This document shows, one piece after another, positions 7,856-15,671 of a stretch of 21,136 bases of DNA (the stretch's first letter is position 1; every line of letters starts with the position of its first letter). A program made the position numbers and the translations under genes. Source of the DNA: JAAYOS01 sp050950785 (GTDB taxonomy: Bacteria; Bacillota; Clostridia; Oscillospirales; JAAYOS01); contig JBMNIG010000022.1 of assembly GCA_050950785.1 (NCBI GenBank), positions 1 through 21,136 of the forward strand, read 5' to 3'. The notes under the pieces were generated by a model. It did no database searches. It had not been told where the DNA came from and worked only from the letters and a program-made list of their open reading frames with translations.

Positions 7856-9265
7856 TTGAAAGAGTTTATGGGAAGAGCATTTATGCTTACAAACTCCGTT
7901 TCGGAGCGGCTATATTACGAATATGCAGAGCAGGCACCTATTTTCGACTTTCACAATCACTTGCCACCAAAAGAAATCTATGAAAACAAAAACTATAGTT
8001 CAATCACTGAGCTGTGGCTTAAAGCCGACCACTACAAATGGCGTGCGATGAGAGCTGCCGGTATTGACGAGCATTATATTACCGGTGATGCAGGTGACCT
8101 TGAGAAATTTAAGATGTGGGCAAAAGTAGTGGAGCGGTTGCCGGGATCCCCGCTTTATCACTGGGCGAACCTGGAACTGAAGCGCTATTTTGATATTCAT
8201 ACGCCACTAACGTCAAAAAATGCAGTTGATATTTTTAACAAGTGTGGCCAAATGCTTAAGAGCGATTCATTAAGACCGGTCTCCATTCTTCAGAGATCCG
8301 GTGTAAAAGCCGCATGTACTACCGATGAACCGTACGATGATCTGCTGTGGCATGTTAAGATCAAGGAAGAGGGGTTGCCTTTTCAAGTGCTTCCCACCTT
8401 CAGGCCCGACAAGTTTCTGCGTGTTGATAATAAGGTGTGGTTGGATTCGGTTCAGAAGTTAGCTGCAATAGAAAACACCGAAATTCGATCTATCGAAGCG
8501 CTTAAAGATGCGCTACAAAAGGCGCTTGTACGCTTCAAAGAAGTCGGATGCATTGCAACCGATATGGGATTTTCGCGCTTTGCTTATACCAACGATCCTG
8601 ATACTGAGGATGTGGCGGAAAAAGTATTTGAAAAGGCCATAAAAGGCGAAGTTGTTTCGGGAGCCGAAGCGGACGCTTTTGAAAGCAGTTTGCTACTCTT
8701 CCTTGGGAAGGAATATTCCAGAATGGGACTCTGCATGCAGCTTCATGTGGGAGCTATGCGAAATGTAAACACTAAGATGTTTGAACGACTTGGGCCTGAC
8801 AGTGGTTATGACAATATGGGGATTCCAACCGATCCCCGCAAACTGGCTGCTTACCTTAACGACCTTCGGAAGGCGGACAGCTTGCCACGGACGATTCTTT
8901 ACGGTTTGAATCCTGCGGACTTACCTGTTATGACAGGCATAGCTGTTAGCTTCTGTGACGGCGAGTGTCCTGGCAAAGTGCAGGTTGGCAGTGCCTGGTG
9001 GTTTAACGACACAGCGGCAGGGATGAGGGTGCAGCTCAACGAGTCTGCACAGGCTGGACTACTTCAGTCATTTGTGGGCATGGTTACCGACTCGCGCAGT
9101 TTCTCGTCCTTTGTTCGCCACGAATACTTCAGAAGGATACTCTGTAGTTTTCTCGGAGACCTGGTTGAAAACGGTGAATACCCAGCCGACTATGAAGTGT
9201 TGGGTGACATGGTTCGTGATGTTTGCTATTACAACGCAGTTAGGTTTTTTAATTGTGATAACTGA
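7856..9265 (+). CDS. uxaC: Uronate (glucuronate) isomerase
   Basis: UxaC interconverts D-glucuronate with D-fructuronate and D-galacturonate with D-tagaturonate, the entry step of hexuronate catabolism. The protein is 469 residues. Diagnostic features are FDFHNHLPPKEIYENK (the paired metal-site histidines near the N-terminus), LWLKADHYKWRAMRAAGI, LHVGAMRN, SAWWFND and the C-terminal GMVTDSRSFSSFVRHEYFRR. I chose the TTG at 7856: AGGAG lies 7 bases upstream, and the product then starts MKEFMGRAFML as in homologues. The in-frame ATG at 7838 has no binding site and would place the Shine-Dalgarno inside the gene. It follows gnd by 138 bases and precedes uxuB. Confidence 0.95.
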   Translation: MKEFMGRAFMLTNSVSERLYYEYAEQAPIFDFHNHLPPKEIYENKNYSSITELWLKADHYKWRAMRAAGIDEHYITGDAGDLEKFKMWAKVVERLPGSPLYHWANLELKRYFDIHTPLTSKNAVDIFNKCGQMLKSDSLRPVSILQRSGVKAACTTDEPYDDLLWHVKIKEEGLPFQVLPTFRPDKFLRVDNKVWLDSVQKLAAIENTEIRSIEALKDALQKALVRFKEVGCIATDMGFSRFAYTNDPDTEDVAEKVFEKAIKGEVVSGAEADAFESSLLLFLGKEYSRMGLCMQLHVGAMRNVNTKMFERLGPDSGYDNMGIPTDPRKLAAYLNDLRKADSLPRTILYGLNPADLPVMTGIAVSFCDGECPGKVQVGSAWWFNDTAAGMRVQLNESAQAGLLQSFVGMVTDSRSFSSFVRHEYFRRILCSFLGDLVENGEYPADYEVLGDMVRDVCYYNAVRFFNCDN

Positions 9266-9558
9266 TACTCGAGTTAAAAACACCACAGGCTACTAACTAG
9301 GATAAGTATAATCAGGCTTAAGTGGACTAAATAGGCGTTTAATGCAGTCTAGACTTAGAGGCCTAAGCAAGCTAACAGGATCGAAGGTGCGACTAAGATG
9401 TCTGAGTGGGCTCAGGGGTTAGCAATGTAATGACTAAAACCTAAGTATAAGCGAGGGGCTAATAGGCTTGTTGGATGGCGCTGAAAAGGCTGATTTATGA
9501 AGAGCTATATAAAACGGATAATAATAAATGTACTTTTGAAAAGATAGGAGCGTATAAC
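9266..9558. other. CTAA/TTAG-rich spacer between uxaC and uxuB
   Basis: This 293-base spacer holds no supported gene. It is strikingly dense in CTAA, CTAG and TTAG words (GACTAA, CCTAAG, CTTAAG, TCTAGA and others), so all frames are stop-rich. TAAGTATAA (9303-9311 and 9442-9450) and AATAGGC (9330-9336 and 9461-9467) recur in the same order, suggesting a degenerate repeat of about 35 bases. No clear terminator or promoter was found inside. Confidence 0.5.
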
Positions 9559-10404
9559 ATGAAGTTGCCTTTCAAAATTGATTTGACTGGCAAGACTGCG
9601 GTTGTTACCGGTGCCGGTGGCGTGCTGTGCAGTGAGTTTTCAAAAGCACTCGCTGCATGCGGTGCAAGCGTAGCCTTGCTGGATATAAACCTTGAGGCGG
9701 CGCAGAAATATGCCGATGAGATCGTCGCATCGGGGGGAAAAGCAAAGGCATATAAGGCTAATATACTTGACAAGGAAGCAGTCGACAAAGTAAGTCAAGA
9801 AGTTATTTCAGACTTCGGGGGATGTGATATCCTTATCAACGGTGCCGGAGGGAACAATCCTAGAGCGACAACCGACAAGGAATATTATGAACCGGGAGAC
9901 ATTGACTCCGAGATCAAAAGCTTTTTTGACTTAGAAACTTCGGGTGTAGAATTTGTCTTTAACCTAAACTTTTTAGGAACGCTAATACCCACTCAAAGCT
10001 TTGGGAAATATATGGTGGAAAAGGGTGGAGTGATAATCAACATATCCTCCATGAACGCGTTTACACCCCTTACAAAAATACCGGCATATTCGGGAGCGAA
10101 GGCCGCCATTTCCAATTTTACGCAGTGGCTTGCCGTACACTTCTCGAAGACTAATATACGCGTCAATGCGCTTGCACCTGGGTTCTTTGCTACAGATCAG
10201 AACAGGGCATTGCTGTTTAACGAAGACGGCACACCAACAGCAAGAACAGGGAAAATCCTCGCTGCCACACCCATGGGAAGATTTGGTGAAAGCGAGGAGC
10301 TTATAGGCACATTATTGTATCTTGTAAGCGACGAAGCTTCCAGTTTTGTAACAGGAGTTGTTATACCTGTTGACGGCGGCTTTTCTGCCTACTCAGGCGT
10401 ATAA
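9559..10404 (+). CDS. uxuB: D-mannonate oxidoreductase / fructuronate reductase, short-chain dehydrogenase type
   Basis: UxuB reduces D-fructuronate to D-mannonate with NAD(P)H, directly after UxaC in the pathway. The 281-residue protein is the short-chain dehydrogenase form known from Bacillus, not the long-chain form of Escherichia coli. Visible features are the cofactor loop TGAGGVLCSEF near residue 16, NGAGGNNP, and the catalytic Ser-Tyr-Lys set (NISSMNAF, then YSGAK with Tyr177 and Lys181). Subfamily-specific stretches are FVFNLNFLGTLIPTQSF and a C-terminus ending PVDGGFSAYSGV. The start is the ATG at 9559 with AGGAG 9 bases upstream. An in-frame ATG at 9475 would add 28 residues unrelated to the family. 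It follows uxaC after a 293-base spacer and is convergent with kdgK. Confidence 0.93.
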   Translation: MKLPFKIDLTGKTAVVTGAGGVLCSEFSKALAACGASVALLDINLEAAQKYADEIVASGGKAKAYKANILDKEAVDKVSQEVISDFGGCDILINGAGGNNPRATTDKEYYEPGDIDSEIKSFFDLETSGVEFVFNLNFLGTLIPTQSFGKYMVEKGGVIINISSMNAFTPLTKIPAYSGAKAAISNFTQWLAVHFSKTNIRVNALAPGFFATDQNRALLFNEDGTPTARTGKILAATPMGRFGESEELIGTLLYLVSDEASSFVTGVVIPVDGGFSAYSGV

Positions 10405-10533
10405 TAGCATGGCAATCGGTACTTCGGTTTTTTAGATTTGTTGTGATGCTATGAAATCGGAAAAGGGTATCGATTCCTTTGCGAGGAATCTGGATTGAAA
10501 TATTGCGTTGATTCAAATAATTGAACAAAGTAT

Positions 10534-10579
10534 AAAAACTGAGCAGTTCAAGCTGTATAGCAAGCGCTGCTCAGTTTTG
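10534..10579. terminator. Bidirectional terminator between uxuB and kdgK
   Basis: A perfect 12-base stem (AAAACTGAGCAG at 10535-10546, CTGCTCAGTTTT at 10567-10578) has A-rich and T-rich flanks on both sides. It is suited to ending transcription of both convergent genes. A smaller hairpin (GATTCCT/AGGAATC, 10472-10490) lies closer to uxuB without a T-tract. Confidence 0.8.
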
Positions 10580-10635
10580 ATCAAAATAACACAGGCATTT
10601 CTACTCACAAGTTTTCAATATGGACTTGCCAACTT

Positions 10636-11709
10636 TTATCTTACGACACGGGCATTGCCCTTGTAGATGCTCCAAACCTGATCTTCATCGACAGGGCTTG
10701 CATAGTCGGTGAGCATTGTTGCGGCAAGTGCGCCGGTTGCCCATGCGAACTGGACCCACTTATCAGGTGACCATTCTCTGAGTATCCCGTACAGTAATCC
10801 GCCCACAAAGCCGTCTCCGCCGCCAATGCGGTCAAGGACCTCGATTTCACGCGGCTCTTCAACAAACCATTCATTACCGCTGTGCAGTATAGCACCCCAA
10901 AGATGTCTATTTGCACTGACGACCTCTCTAAGGGTATTTGCAAATACCTTAGCATTTGGATACTTGGCTTTGACATTCTCGATGAGACCTTTAAACGCTT
11001 CTATATTGTCACTTATGGACTTTCCTCCGGCTTCGGGGCCCTTGATGCCCAAGGCAAGTTGGAAGTCCTCTTCGTTTCCGATCAGTATGTCGGAAATAGA
11101 GGCTATTTCTGAAAACACGGCTGAAAGCTCTTCTTCTCTGTCCTTCCAGAACGATGCTCTGTGGTTAAGGTCAAAGGAGATCAAGGTTCCGTGTTTTTTT
11201 GCTGCACGCGCAAGTCCAAGGCAAAATTGCGAAGTCTGGGGAGAGAGGGCTCCTACCAACCCGGAAATATGGAGGATGCCGCATCCATCCACTCCAAATA
11301 TACGCTCTACGTCGAATGCGGATATATCAAGGAGTCGCCCAGCTTCACCTGCACGATCGTTGTACACTCGAGGTCCGCGGGGGCCAAAACCGCTGTCAGC
11401 AATATTGATCTGGTGACGTGCGCCCCAAGGGCCTTCTTGAATGACTTCCATAGCTTCATAATCAATGTTTCTTGCTCGTAGCTCACTTTTTATAAAGCTT
11501 GCAATCGGACTGTCCTTTACAAAAGCAGTCAGAGCTTTGACCGGCAATCCAAGGGACGCTGAGATATTCAATACATTTGTCTCTGCACTAGTTGAATGCA
11601 TTTCATATAGATTTGAAGTGTGCACTGGCTGCCTATTTACAGGTGTAAGCCTGATTCCCATACTTGTAGGTACTATGAGGGCGTATTTGCAGTTGGTTTT
11701 GATTTTCAT
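10636..11709 (-). CDS. kdgK: 2-keto-3-deoxygluconate kinase, PfkB family
   Basis: This kinase phosphorylates 2-keto-3-deoxygluconate to KDPG, the step after mannonate dehydration in hexuronate catabolism. The 357-residue protein has the PfkB ribokinase fold. Near residue 298 is the second PfkB signature, DRIGGGDGFVGGLLYG, with the catalytic base Asp in GGGD. SFDLNHRASFW and ILIGNEEDF are typical of KDG kinases. A GGAGG ribosome binding site sits just upstream of the ATG at 11709. The KDG specificity comes from sequence resemblance plus the adjacent uxaC and uxuB. A related 2-dehydro-3-deoxygalactonokinase or other sugar kinase cannot be excluded. It is transcribed alone, towards uxuB, with a shared terminator between them. 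Confidence 0.85.
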   Translation of the reverse strand: MKIKTNCKYALIVPTSMGIRLTPVNRQPVHTSNLYEMHSTSAETNVLNISASLGLPVKALTAFVKDSPIASFIKSELRARNIDYEAMEVIQEGPWGARHQINIADSGFGPRGPRVYNDRAGEAGRLLDISAFDVERIFGVDGCGILHISGLVGALSPQTSQFCLGLARAAKKHGTLISFDLNHRASFWKDREEELSAVFSEIASISDILIGNEEDFQLALGIKGPEAGGKSISDNIEAFKGLIENVKAKYPNAKVFANTLREVVSANRHLWGAILHSGNEWFVEEPREIEVLDRIGGGDGFVGGLLYGILREWSPDKWVQFAWATGALAATMLTDYASPVDEDQVWSIYKGNARVVR

Positions 11710-11899
11710 TCATATCCTCCTCAAGTTTGATTTTGAGATTTTTACAGGTAAATATAAGTTTTGACATATAGCTATGTTTATATTAGTCAATAAACTGTAA
11801 TATTAAAAGAGCTAAGTTTGCCAAATTTTTAATAAACTATGCAAATATTGCTTTCTTTGATGTCTTTATGTTCAAAAATAGCTTAATGTATATAGAAGA

Positions 11900-11937
11900 G
11901 GCTGTATCACTATGAACAAAAGTTGAAGTGAGCAGCC
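11900..11937 (-). terminator. Possible terminator of the lysR-pepT operon
   Basis: An imperfect hairpin (GGCTG with CAGCC and CACT with AGTG, separated by small internal loops) lies about 60 bases beyond the pepT stop. The following minus-strand tract is only moderately T-rich, so the call is weak. Confidence 0.4.
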
Positions 11938-11995
11938 CCTTAATATCGATTTAGTTATTTTTCCTGATGCTTTTGATTTATCTCAAAAATACTCT

Positions 11996-13213
11996 TTACG
12001 ATCGTGCTCGCACAAGCGTGGTCAGAACACCCACCATCTTTTCCATAGACTGTACCGGGATGAACTCAAAACGACTGTGGTAATTGTACCCGCCGGTTGA
12101 AAGATTCGGACAAGGCAGTCCCTCGTAAGATAGTCTGGCGCCGTCTGTTCCTCCGCGAATTGGAATGATCCTGGGCTCGACGCCTTCGATCTTCATTGCC
12201 GCAACTGCCCGGTCGATTATATGCATAACAGGTTCGATCTTTTCGCGCATGTTGTAATATGAGTCCTTTAAAGTCAGTTCGATCGTTCCTTGGCCATATT
12301 TGCCGTTTAGATAATCTGCGACCCGCATCATGTATTCCTTGCGCTGTACAAACTTCTCCTTATTGTGGTCTCGAATAATGTACTTCAGTACCGCCCTTTC
12401 TTCGCGACCCTCAATCTGGGAGAGATGATAAAAGCCTTCATAGCCTTCTGTGTGCTCCGGAGTCTCCGCTTGCGGCATCATCGACATCCACTCACCTGAA
12501 ATATGACAGGCGTTTTTCATCCTGTTTTTCGCGGTTCCGGGATGGATACTTACTCCGTTGATCACAACAACCGCTGAAGCGGCATTAAAGTTTTCGTATT
12601 CGATTTCACCCACGGGGCCGCCGTCTACAGTGTACGCAAAATCTGCACCGAATCCGGGGACATCGAAGTGGTCTGCACCCCTACCGATTTCTTCGTCAGG
12701 TGTAAAGCCTACTTTTATGACACCATGTGGAATGTCGGGGTTTTGAACAAGCCTCTGAAGGAGTGAAATAATTTCTGCTATTCCTGCCTTGTTATCAGCA
12801 CCAAGAAGAGTTGTACCGTCGGTAACTACAAGATCCATACCTATACAGTCCTTTAAGTATGGATACTCTACCGGGCTCATGATTATTAGGGGATCGTTGT
12901 TGAGCACGATATCCCCGCCGTCATATTTTTCTACAATGCGGGCTTTGATATTCTCTCCGCATGCAGCATCCGATGTGTCCATATGTGCGATAAGACCGAT
13001 AACCGGCTCATTTTCAAAGCCCGGAGTGGCTGGAAGTGTTCCGTAAACATACCCATAGTCATCCATAAACGCTTCAACACCAAGCTCACGCATTTCCATG
13101 ACAAGTTGTTCTCCGAGCACCTTTTGTCCTGGCGTGCTGGGAACTTCATTTCTCGTCTCGTCAGACTGTGTCGGGAAAGACACATACTTTAAAAAGCGTT
13201 CGGTCACTGTCAT
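11996..13213 (-). CDS. pepT: Peptidase T (tripeptide aminopeptidase), M20B family
   Basis: PepT is a cytoplasmic zinc enzyme that removes the N-terminal residue from tripeptides. The 405-residue length is standard. Metal and catalytic residues are visible in order: AHMDTSD (His77, Asp79), GADNKAG (Asp140), TPDEEIGRGADHFD (Glu174/Glu175), TVDGGP (Asp197) and the C-terminal NYHSRFEF histidine. The IRGGTDGARLS segment is also typical. Its ATG overlaps the stop of the lysR gene in an ATGA, and its AAAGGAGAA binding site lies within the last lysR codons. The two should therefore be translationally coupled. Pairing with a dedicated LysR regulator suggests control by a peptide or amino-acid signal, which is an inference. 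Confidence 0.95.
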   Translation of the reverse strand: MTVTERFLKYVSFPTQSDETRNEVPSTPGQKVLGEQLVMEMRELGVEAFMDDYGYVYGTLPATPGFENEPVIGLIAHMDTSDAACGENIKARIVEKYDGGDIVLNNDPLIIMSPVEYPYLKDCIGMDLVVTDGTTLLGADNKAGIAEIISLLQRLVQNPDIPHGVIKVGFTPDEEIGRGADHFDVPGFGADFAYTVDGGPVGEIEYENFNAASAVVVINGVSIHPGTAKNRMKNACHISGEWMSMMPQAETPEHTEGYEGFYHLSQIEGREERAVLKYIIRDHNKEKFVQRKEYMMRVADYLNGKYGQGTIELTLKDSYYNMREKIEPVMHIIDRAVAAMKIEGVEPRIIPIRGGTDGARLSYEGLPCPNLSTGGYNYHSRFEFIPVQSMEKMVGVLTTLVRARS

Positions 13214-14130
13214 TTTGTAGATTCTCCTTTGTTGTTGGCAGTAATGGTAAAGTAATCGCGCAACAGACTAATAAATTTAACCGCAGGCGGCGAAAGATAC
13301 TTGTTGCAATGGTATATAAGACTGTACGGATATTTGGAAACGTCTCCCGGCACGGCAATGCTTGTTAGCAGACCGGAGTTCAACTCCACTTCAACGGAGG
13401 TATATGGAACCAATGACACACCGATTTTTGCAAATATAGCATGTTTTATGGCATCTATACTTCCCAATGATATACTCACTCTTTCAGGGAGATCTCTCGA
13501 TTCTATGAAGCTTTTATAATATTCATAGAGCTGTGAGTCTGGCTGGTGAACAACAAATTCCAGTTCTTTCAATATCTCATTATCAACCTGCTCAAGGGAT
13601 GCATATTCGGTGTCGGGTGATGTTATCAAAATTAGCTCATCCTGCATCATTTCCTCAACAACAACATCCTTGTGATAGATGTTTTTTCCTCCATTGATTG
13701 CAAAGTCCAATGACCCGTTGTTGACAAGCTGCGCAATGTCAGAAGTATTACCGACGTGAAGATTGATGTTCACATCGGGATATTTTTTTCTATAATCTGC
13801 AATTACTTTTGGGAGGATATATGTTCCGGGGGTGTTGCTTGCCCCAACATTGACTGTTCCCGTGATACGCTCAAGGTTGTGTTGAAGGGCATATTCAGCC
13901 TCGGCCACCATATCAAATATGGCCTGAGAGTATCTATATAATACTTGGCCGTTTTCATTGAGCTTGATACGGTTCCCGATACGATTGAAGAGCTTGAGTC
14001 CAAGTTCGTCCTCAAATCGCTTTACCTGTATTGAGAGTGCCGGTTGGCTTATTTTTAGATCCTTTGAAGCCAATGTAAAGCTCTCGTGGCGGGCGACCGC
14101 ATCAAAAATTTTCAAATAATGCAGATCCAT
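13210..14130 (-). CDS. LysR-type transcriptional regulator upstream of pepT
   Basis: This is a 306-residue LysR-family regulator. The N-terminal winged helix-turn-helix reads MDLHYLKIFDAVARHESFTLA, then KISQPALSIQVKRFEDELG and LFNR. The C-terminal part is a periplasmic-binding-protein-like effector domain (GTVNVGASNTPGTYILP, LDFAINGG, HAIFAKIGVSLVPY) of the CysL/CbbR-like kind. I use the ATG at 14130. AGGGGTG lies shortly upstream and family members start MDLxYLxxF; the ATG at 14172 adds 14 atypical residues. The gene is co-oriented with pepT and overlaps it by 4 bases. This differs from the usual divergent lysR/target arrangement, so it likely regulates its own operon. Confidence 0.9.
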   Translation of the reverse strand: MDLHYLKIFDAVARHESFTLASKDLKISQPALSIQVKRFEDELGLKLFNRIGNRIKLNENGQVLYRYSQAIFDMVAEAEYALQHNLERITGTVNVGASNTPGTYILPKVIADYRKKYPDVNINLHVGNTSDIAQLVNNGSLDFAINGGKNIYHKDVVVEEMMQDELILITSPDTEYASLEQVDNEILKELEFVVHQPDSQLYEYYKSFIESRDLPERVSISLGSIDAIKHAIFAKIGVSLVPYTSVEVELNSGLLTSIAVPGDVSKYPYSLIYHCNKYLSPPAVKFISLLRDYFTITANNKGESTK

Positions 14131-14183
14131 TTTAACACCCCTTATCTGTGATAACAACACAATGTTCACCAAAAACTGTAGCT

Positions 14184-14210
14184 ATAGTAAATATAAAGCA
14201 AATATAGTAA
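14184..14210. promoter_or_regulatory. Candidate operator in front of the lysR-pepT operon
   Basis: ATAGTAA occurs at 14184-14190 and again at 14204-14210, exactly 20 bases (about two helical turns) apart, in a very AT-rich stretch with partial inverted symmetry (ATAGTAA...ATAGTAACTAT). It lies 50-80 bases before the lysR start, where LysR autoregulatory sites normally occur. Confidence 0.35.
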
Positions 14211-14405
14211 CTATGATGAACAATTATATATTTGATTTATAAAGAATGCAAGCATATTTGGATCCATTGACAGAACAAGACACTGATTCTCCTGTTCTAC
14301 AGGCTAAGTGAATAAAAAAGGTAAACATTGCTATAATATTTTAGGTGACTCTACGTTTGTACATGAATTAAACGTTCTCACAATCGGGATGATATACATC
14401 CAAAT

Positions 14406-14519
14406 CTCCAAGACACAAGGATCTTCTCCATGTCTCGGGCTAAAGTTTAGTCGCAGACAAAAGAACCGTCCTCATGTGTGGAATTTACTCCAAGACAGAA
14501 GGACCCTCCCCATGTCTTG
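14406..14519. repeat. Three tandem REP-like palindromic repeats
   Basis: Three related units lie at 14406-14437, 14452-14481 and 14488-14519. Each has the form AGACA, a core resembling AAGAACCGTCCTC, then TGTCT or TGTGT, so each is an imperfect inverted repeat with AGACA/TGTCT ends. The first and third begin CTCCAAGACA. The AGAACCGTCC core resembles short dispersed palindromes common in clostridial genomes. They end 15 bases before the first activase gene's start codon, within its likely leader. No transposase gene is in the window. Confidence 0.65.
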
Positions 14520-14534
14520 TTCGAAGAGGTGCTT

Positions 14535-15671
14535 ATGAGAGTAGGAATACCAAAGGGTTTGCTGTATCCTGATTTTAGGGTCATGATTGAGACTTTTTTT
14601 AAGGAGCTCGGTCAGGATATTGTTGTGTCGCCTGATACAAACAGGGCTATACTTGATTTAGGTGTCAATTGTTGCGTTGATGAAGCCTGCTTGCCTGTAA
14701 AGGTTTTTCATGGTCATGTCCGCTGGCTAAAGGACAATGGCAACTGCGATATGATTTTTATACCAAGGATAATGCGTCTGAGAAAGAACGAATCTATATG
14801 TCCTAAGTTTTGCGGTCTGACCGAGATGATAAAATACAGCATACCTGATCTTCCTCCCCTTATAGGCAACCCGATAGATTGGAGCGATGATGAAGGATTG
14901 CGTTCATGGGCAAGAACTGTTGCAAGGCAAATTGGCCGAAGGAGCAAAGACGGCCAGGAGGCTTTAGCCAAGGTGTTGCAATTACACAACAGCAAAGCCT
15001 ATGGATATGCAAAGCTAAAAGTGGCTGAAAGCTCGATTGAAAATGAGTTTGAGCGGGACAAAATTCGGGACGAAATTAAAACAGAATTGCGAAACGGAAG
15101 GCGATTCAAAAAGCAGGCAGAACTATGTGATTCAGTCCAAAACGAAAAGTTCAACGAATTAAGCCTCAGAGGTAGTGAAACTAAATCCTCTAACCTAGGG
15201 CGCAGTGCAGCGGAACCGATTAGAATTGCGTTGCTTGGACATCCCTATAATGTCAAGGATGCATTTTTGAATATGAACATCATTGATAAGCTGACCCGAA
15301 TGGGAGTTCAAATTATCACTGACGAAGCGGTGCCCGAAGAGTATGTTAACAAGGAAGTATCATCACTTTTCAAGAAACCATTCTGGACGTTTGCTCGTTA
15401 TTCCTACGGGGCAGCCTGTTACCTGCACAGAAACCAAGCAATTGACGGTATGATATATATATCATCATTTGCGTGCGGCATCGACTCTGTCTCGGTAGAA
15501 CTGATTCGTTACGAAACTGAGGGCACACCGCTGCTTATACTGAAAGTTGACGAGCACACCGGAGAAGCCGGCATTGACACAAGGATCGAGGCATTTATCG
15601 ACCTTTTGGGAAGGAGAAAAGCACTTGGTAGTAACAATCCCGCATATGGGCAACGTTTATCTTGCAGCTAA
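14535..15671 (+). CDS. DUF2229 / CoA-protein-activase family protein, first tandem copy
   Basis: This 378-residue protein belongs to the acyl-CoA dehydratase activase-related family (DUF2229). It begins MRVGIPKGLLYPDF, the usual opening. Conserved cysteines sit at 46, 47, 52 (EACLP), 71, 89 and 93 (CPKFC), suitable for iron-sulfur ligation. A charged linker spans about residues 165-227. The second half starts PIRIALLGHPYNV and ends with the block VDEHTGEAGIDTRIEAF, followed by LLGRRK. The start ATG at 14535 has GAGGTG 3-4 bases upstream; the in-frame ATG at 14478 lies inside a REP-like repeat. It overlaps the next gene by 47 bases. Function is not established. Relatives are encoded with, or fused to, ATP-driven electron-transfer activases for radical dehydratases. 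Confidence 0.85.
   Translation: MRVGIPKGLLYPDFRVMIETFFKELGQDIVVSPDTNRAILDLGVNCCVDEACLPVKVFHGHVRWLKDNGNCDMIFIPRIMRLRKNESICPKFCGLTEMIKYSIPDLPPLIGNPIDWSDDEGLRSWARTVARQIGRRSKDGQEALAKVLQLHNSKAYGYAKLKVAESSIENEFERDKIRDEIKTELRNGRRFKKQAELCDSVQNEKFNELSLRGSETKSSNLGRSAAEPIRIALLGHPYNVKDAFLNMNIIDKLTRMGVQIITDEAVPEEYVNKEVSSLFKKPFWTFARYSYGAACYLHRNQAIDGMIYISSFACGIDSVSVELIRYETEGTPLLILKVDEHTGEAGIDTRIEAFIDLLGRRKALGSNNPAYGQRLSCS

Larger units (their letters stand above)
14131..14534. other. Divergent spacer between lysR and the activase operon
   Basis: No gene is supported in these 404 bases. The lysR-proximal part is AT-rich and holds the paired ATAGTAA motif. The distal part (14406-14519) is filled by three REP-like repeats. 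A plus-strand open frame through 14308-14538 is stop-free by chance and has no family signature. Confidence 0.5.

Noticed and set aside
9475..9558. Longer uxuB start at ATG 9475
   Set aside because: No ribosome binding site there, the extra 28 residues do not resemble the family, and the ATG at 9559 has a clear AGGAG.
10709..11416. 235-residue open frame on the plus strand inside kdgK
   Set aside because: It is the antisense shadow of kdgK, proline/serine-rich with no family motif or ribosome binding site, whereas kdgK carries full PfkB signatures.
11763..11795. Promoter/operator for kdgK (TTGACT and an ACATA/TATGT palindrome)
   Set aside because: No convincing -10 hexamer at a 16-18 base distance; the palindrome is short and in AT-rich DNA, so it is not listed as a feature.
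14308..14538. 76-residue open frame upstream of the activase operon
   Set aside because: It runs through the REP-like repeats, has low-complexity content without motifs, and overlaps the true start region of the next gene.
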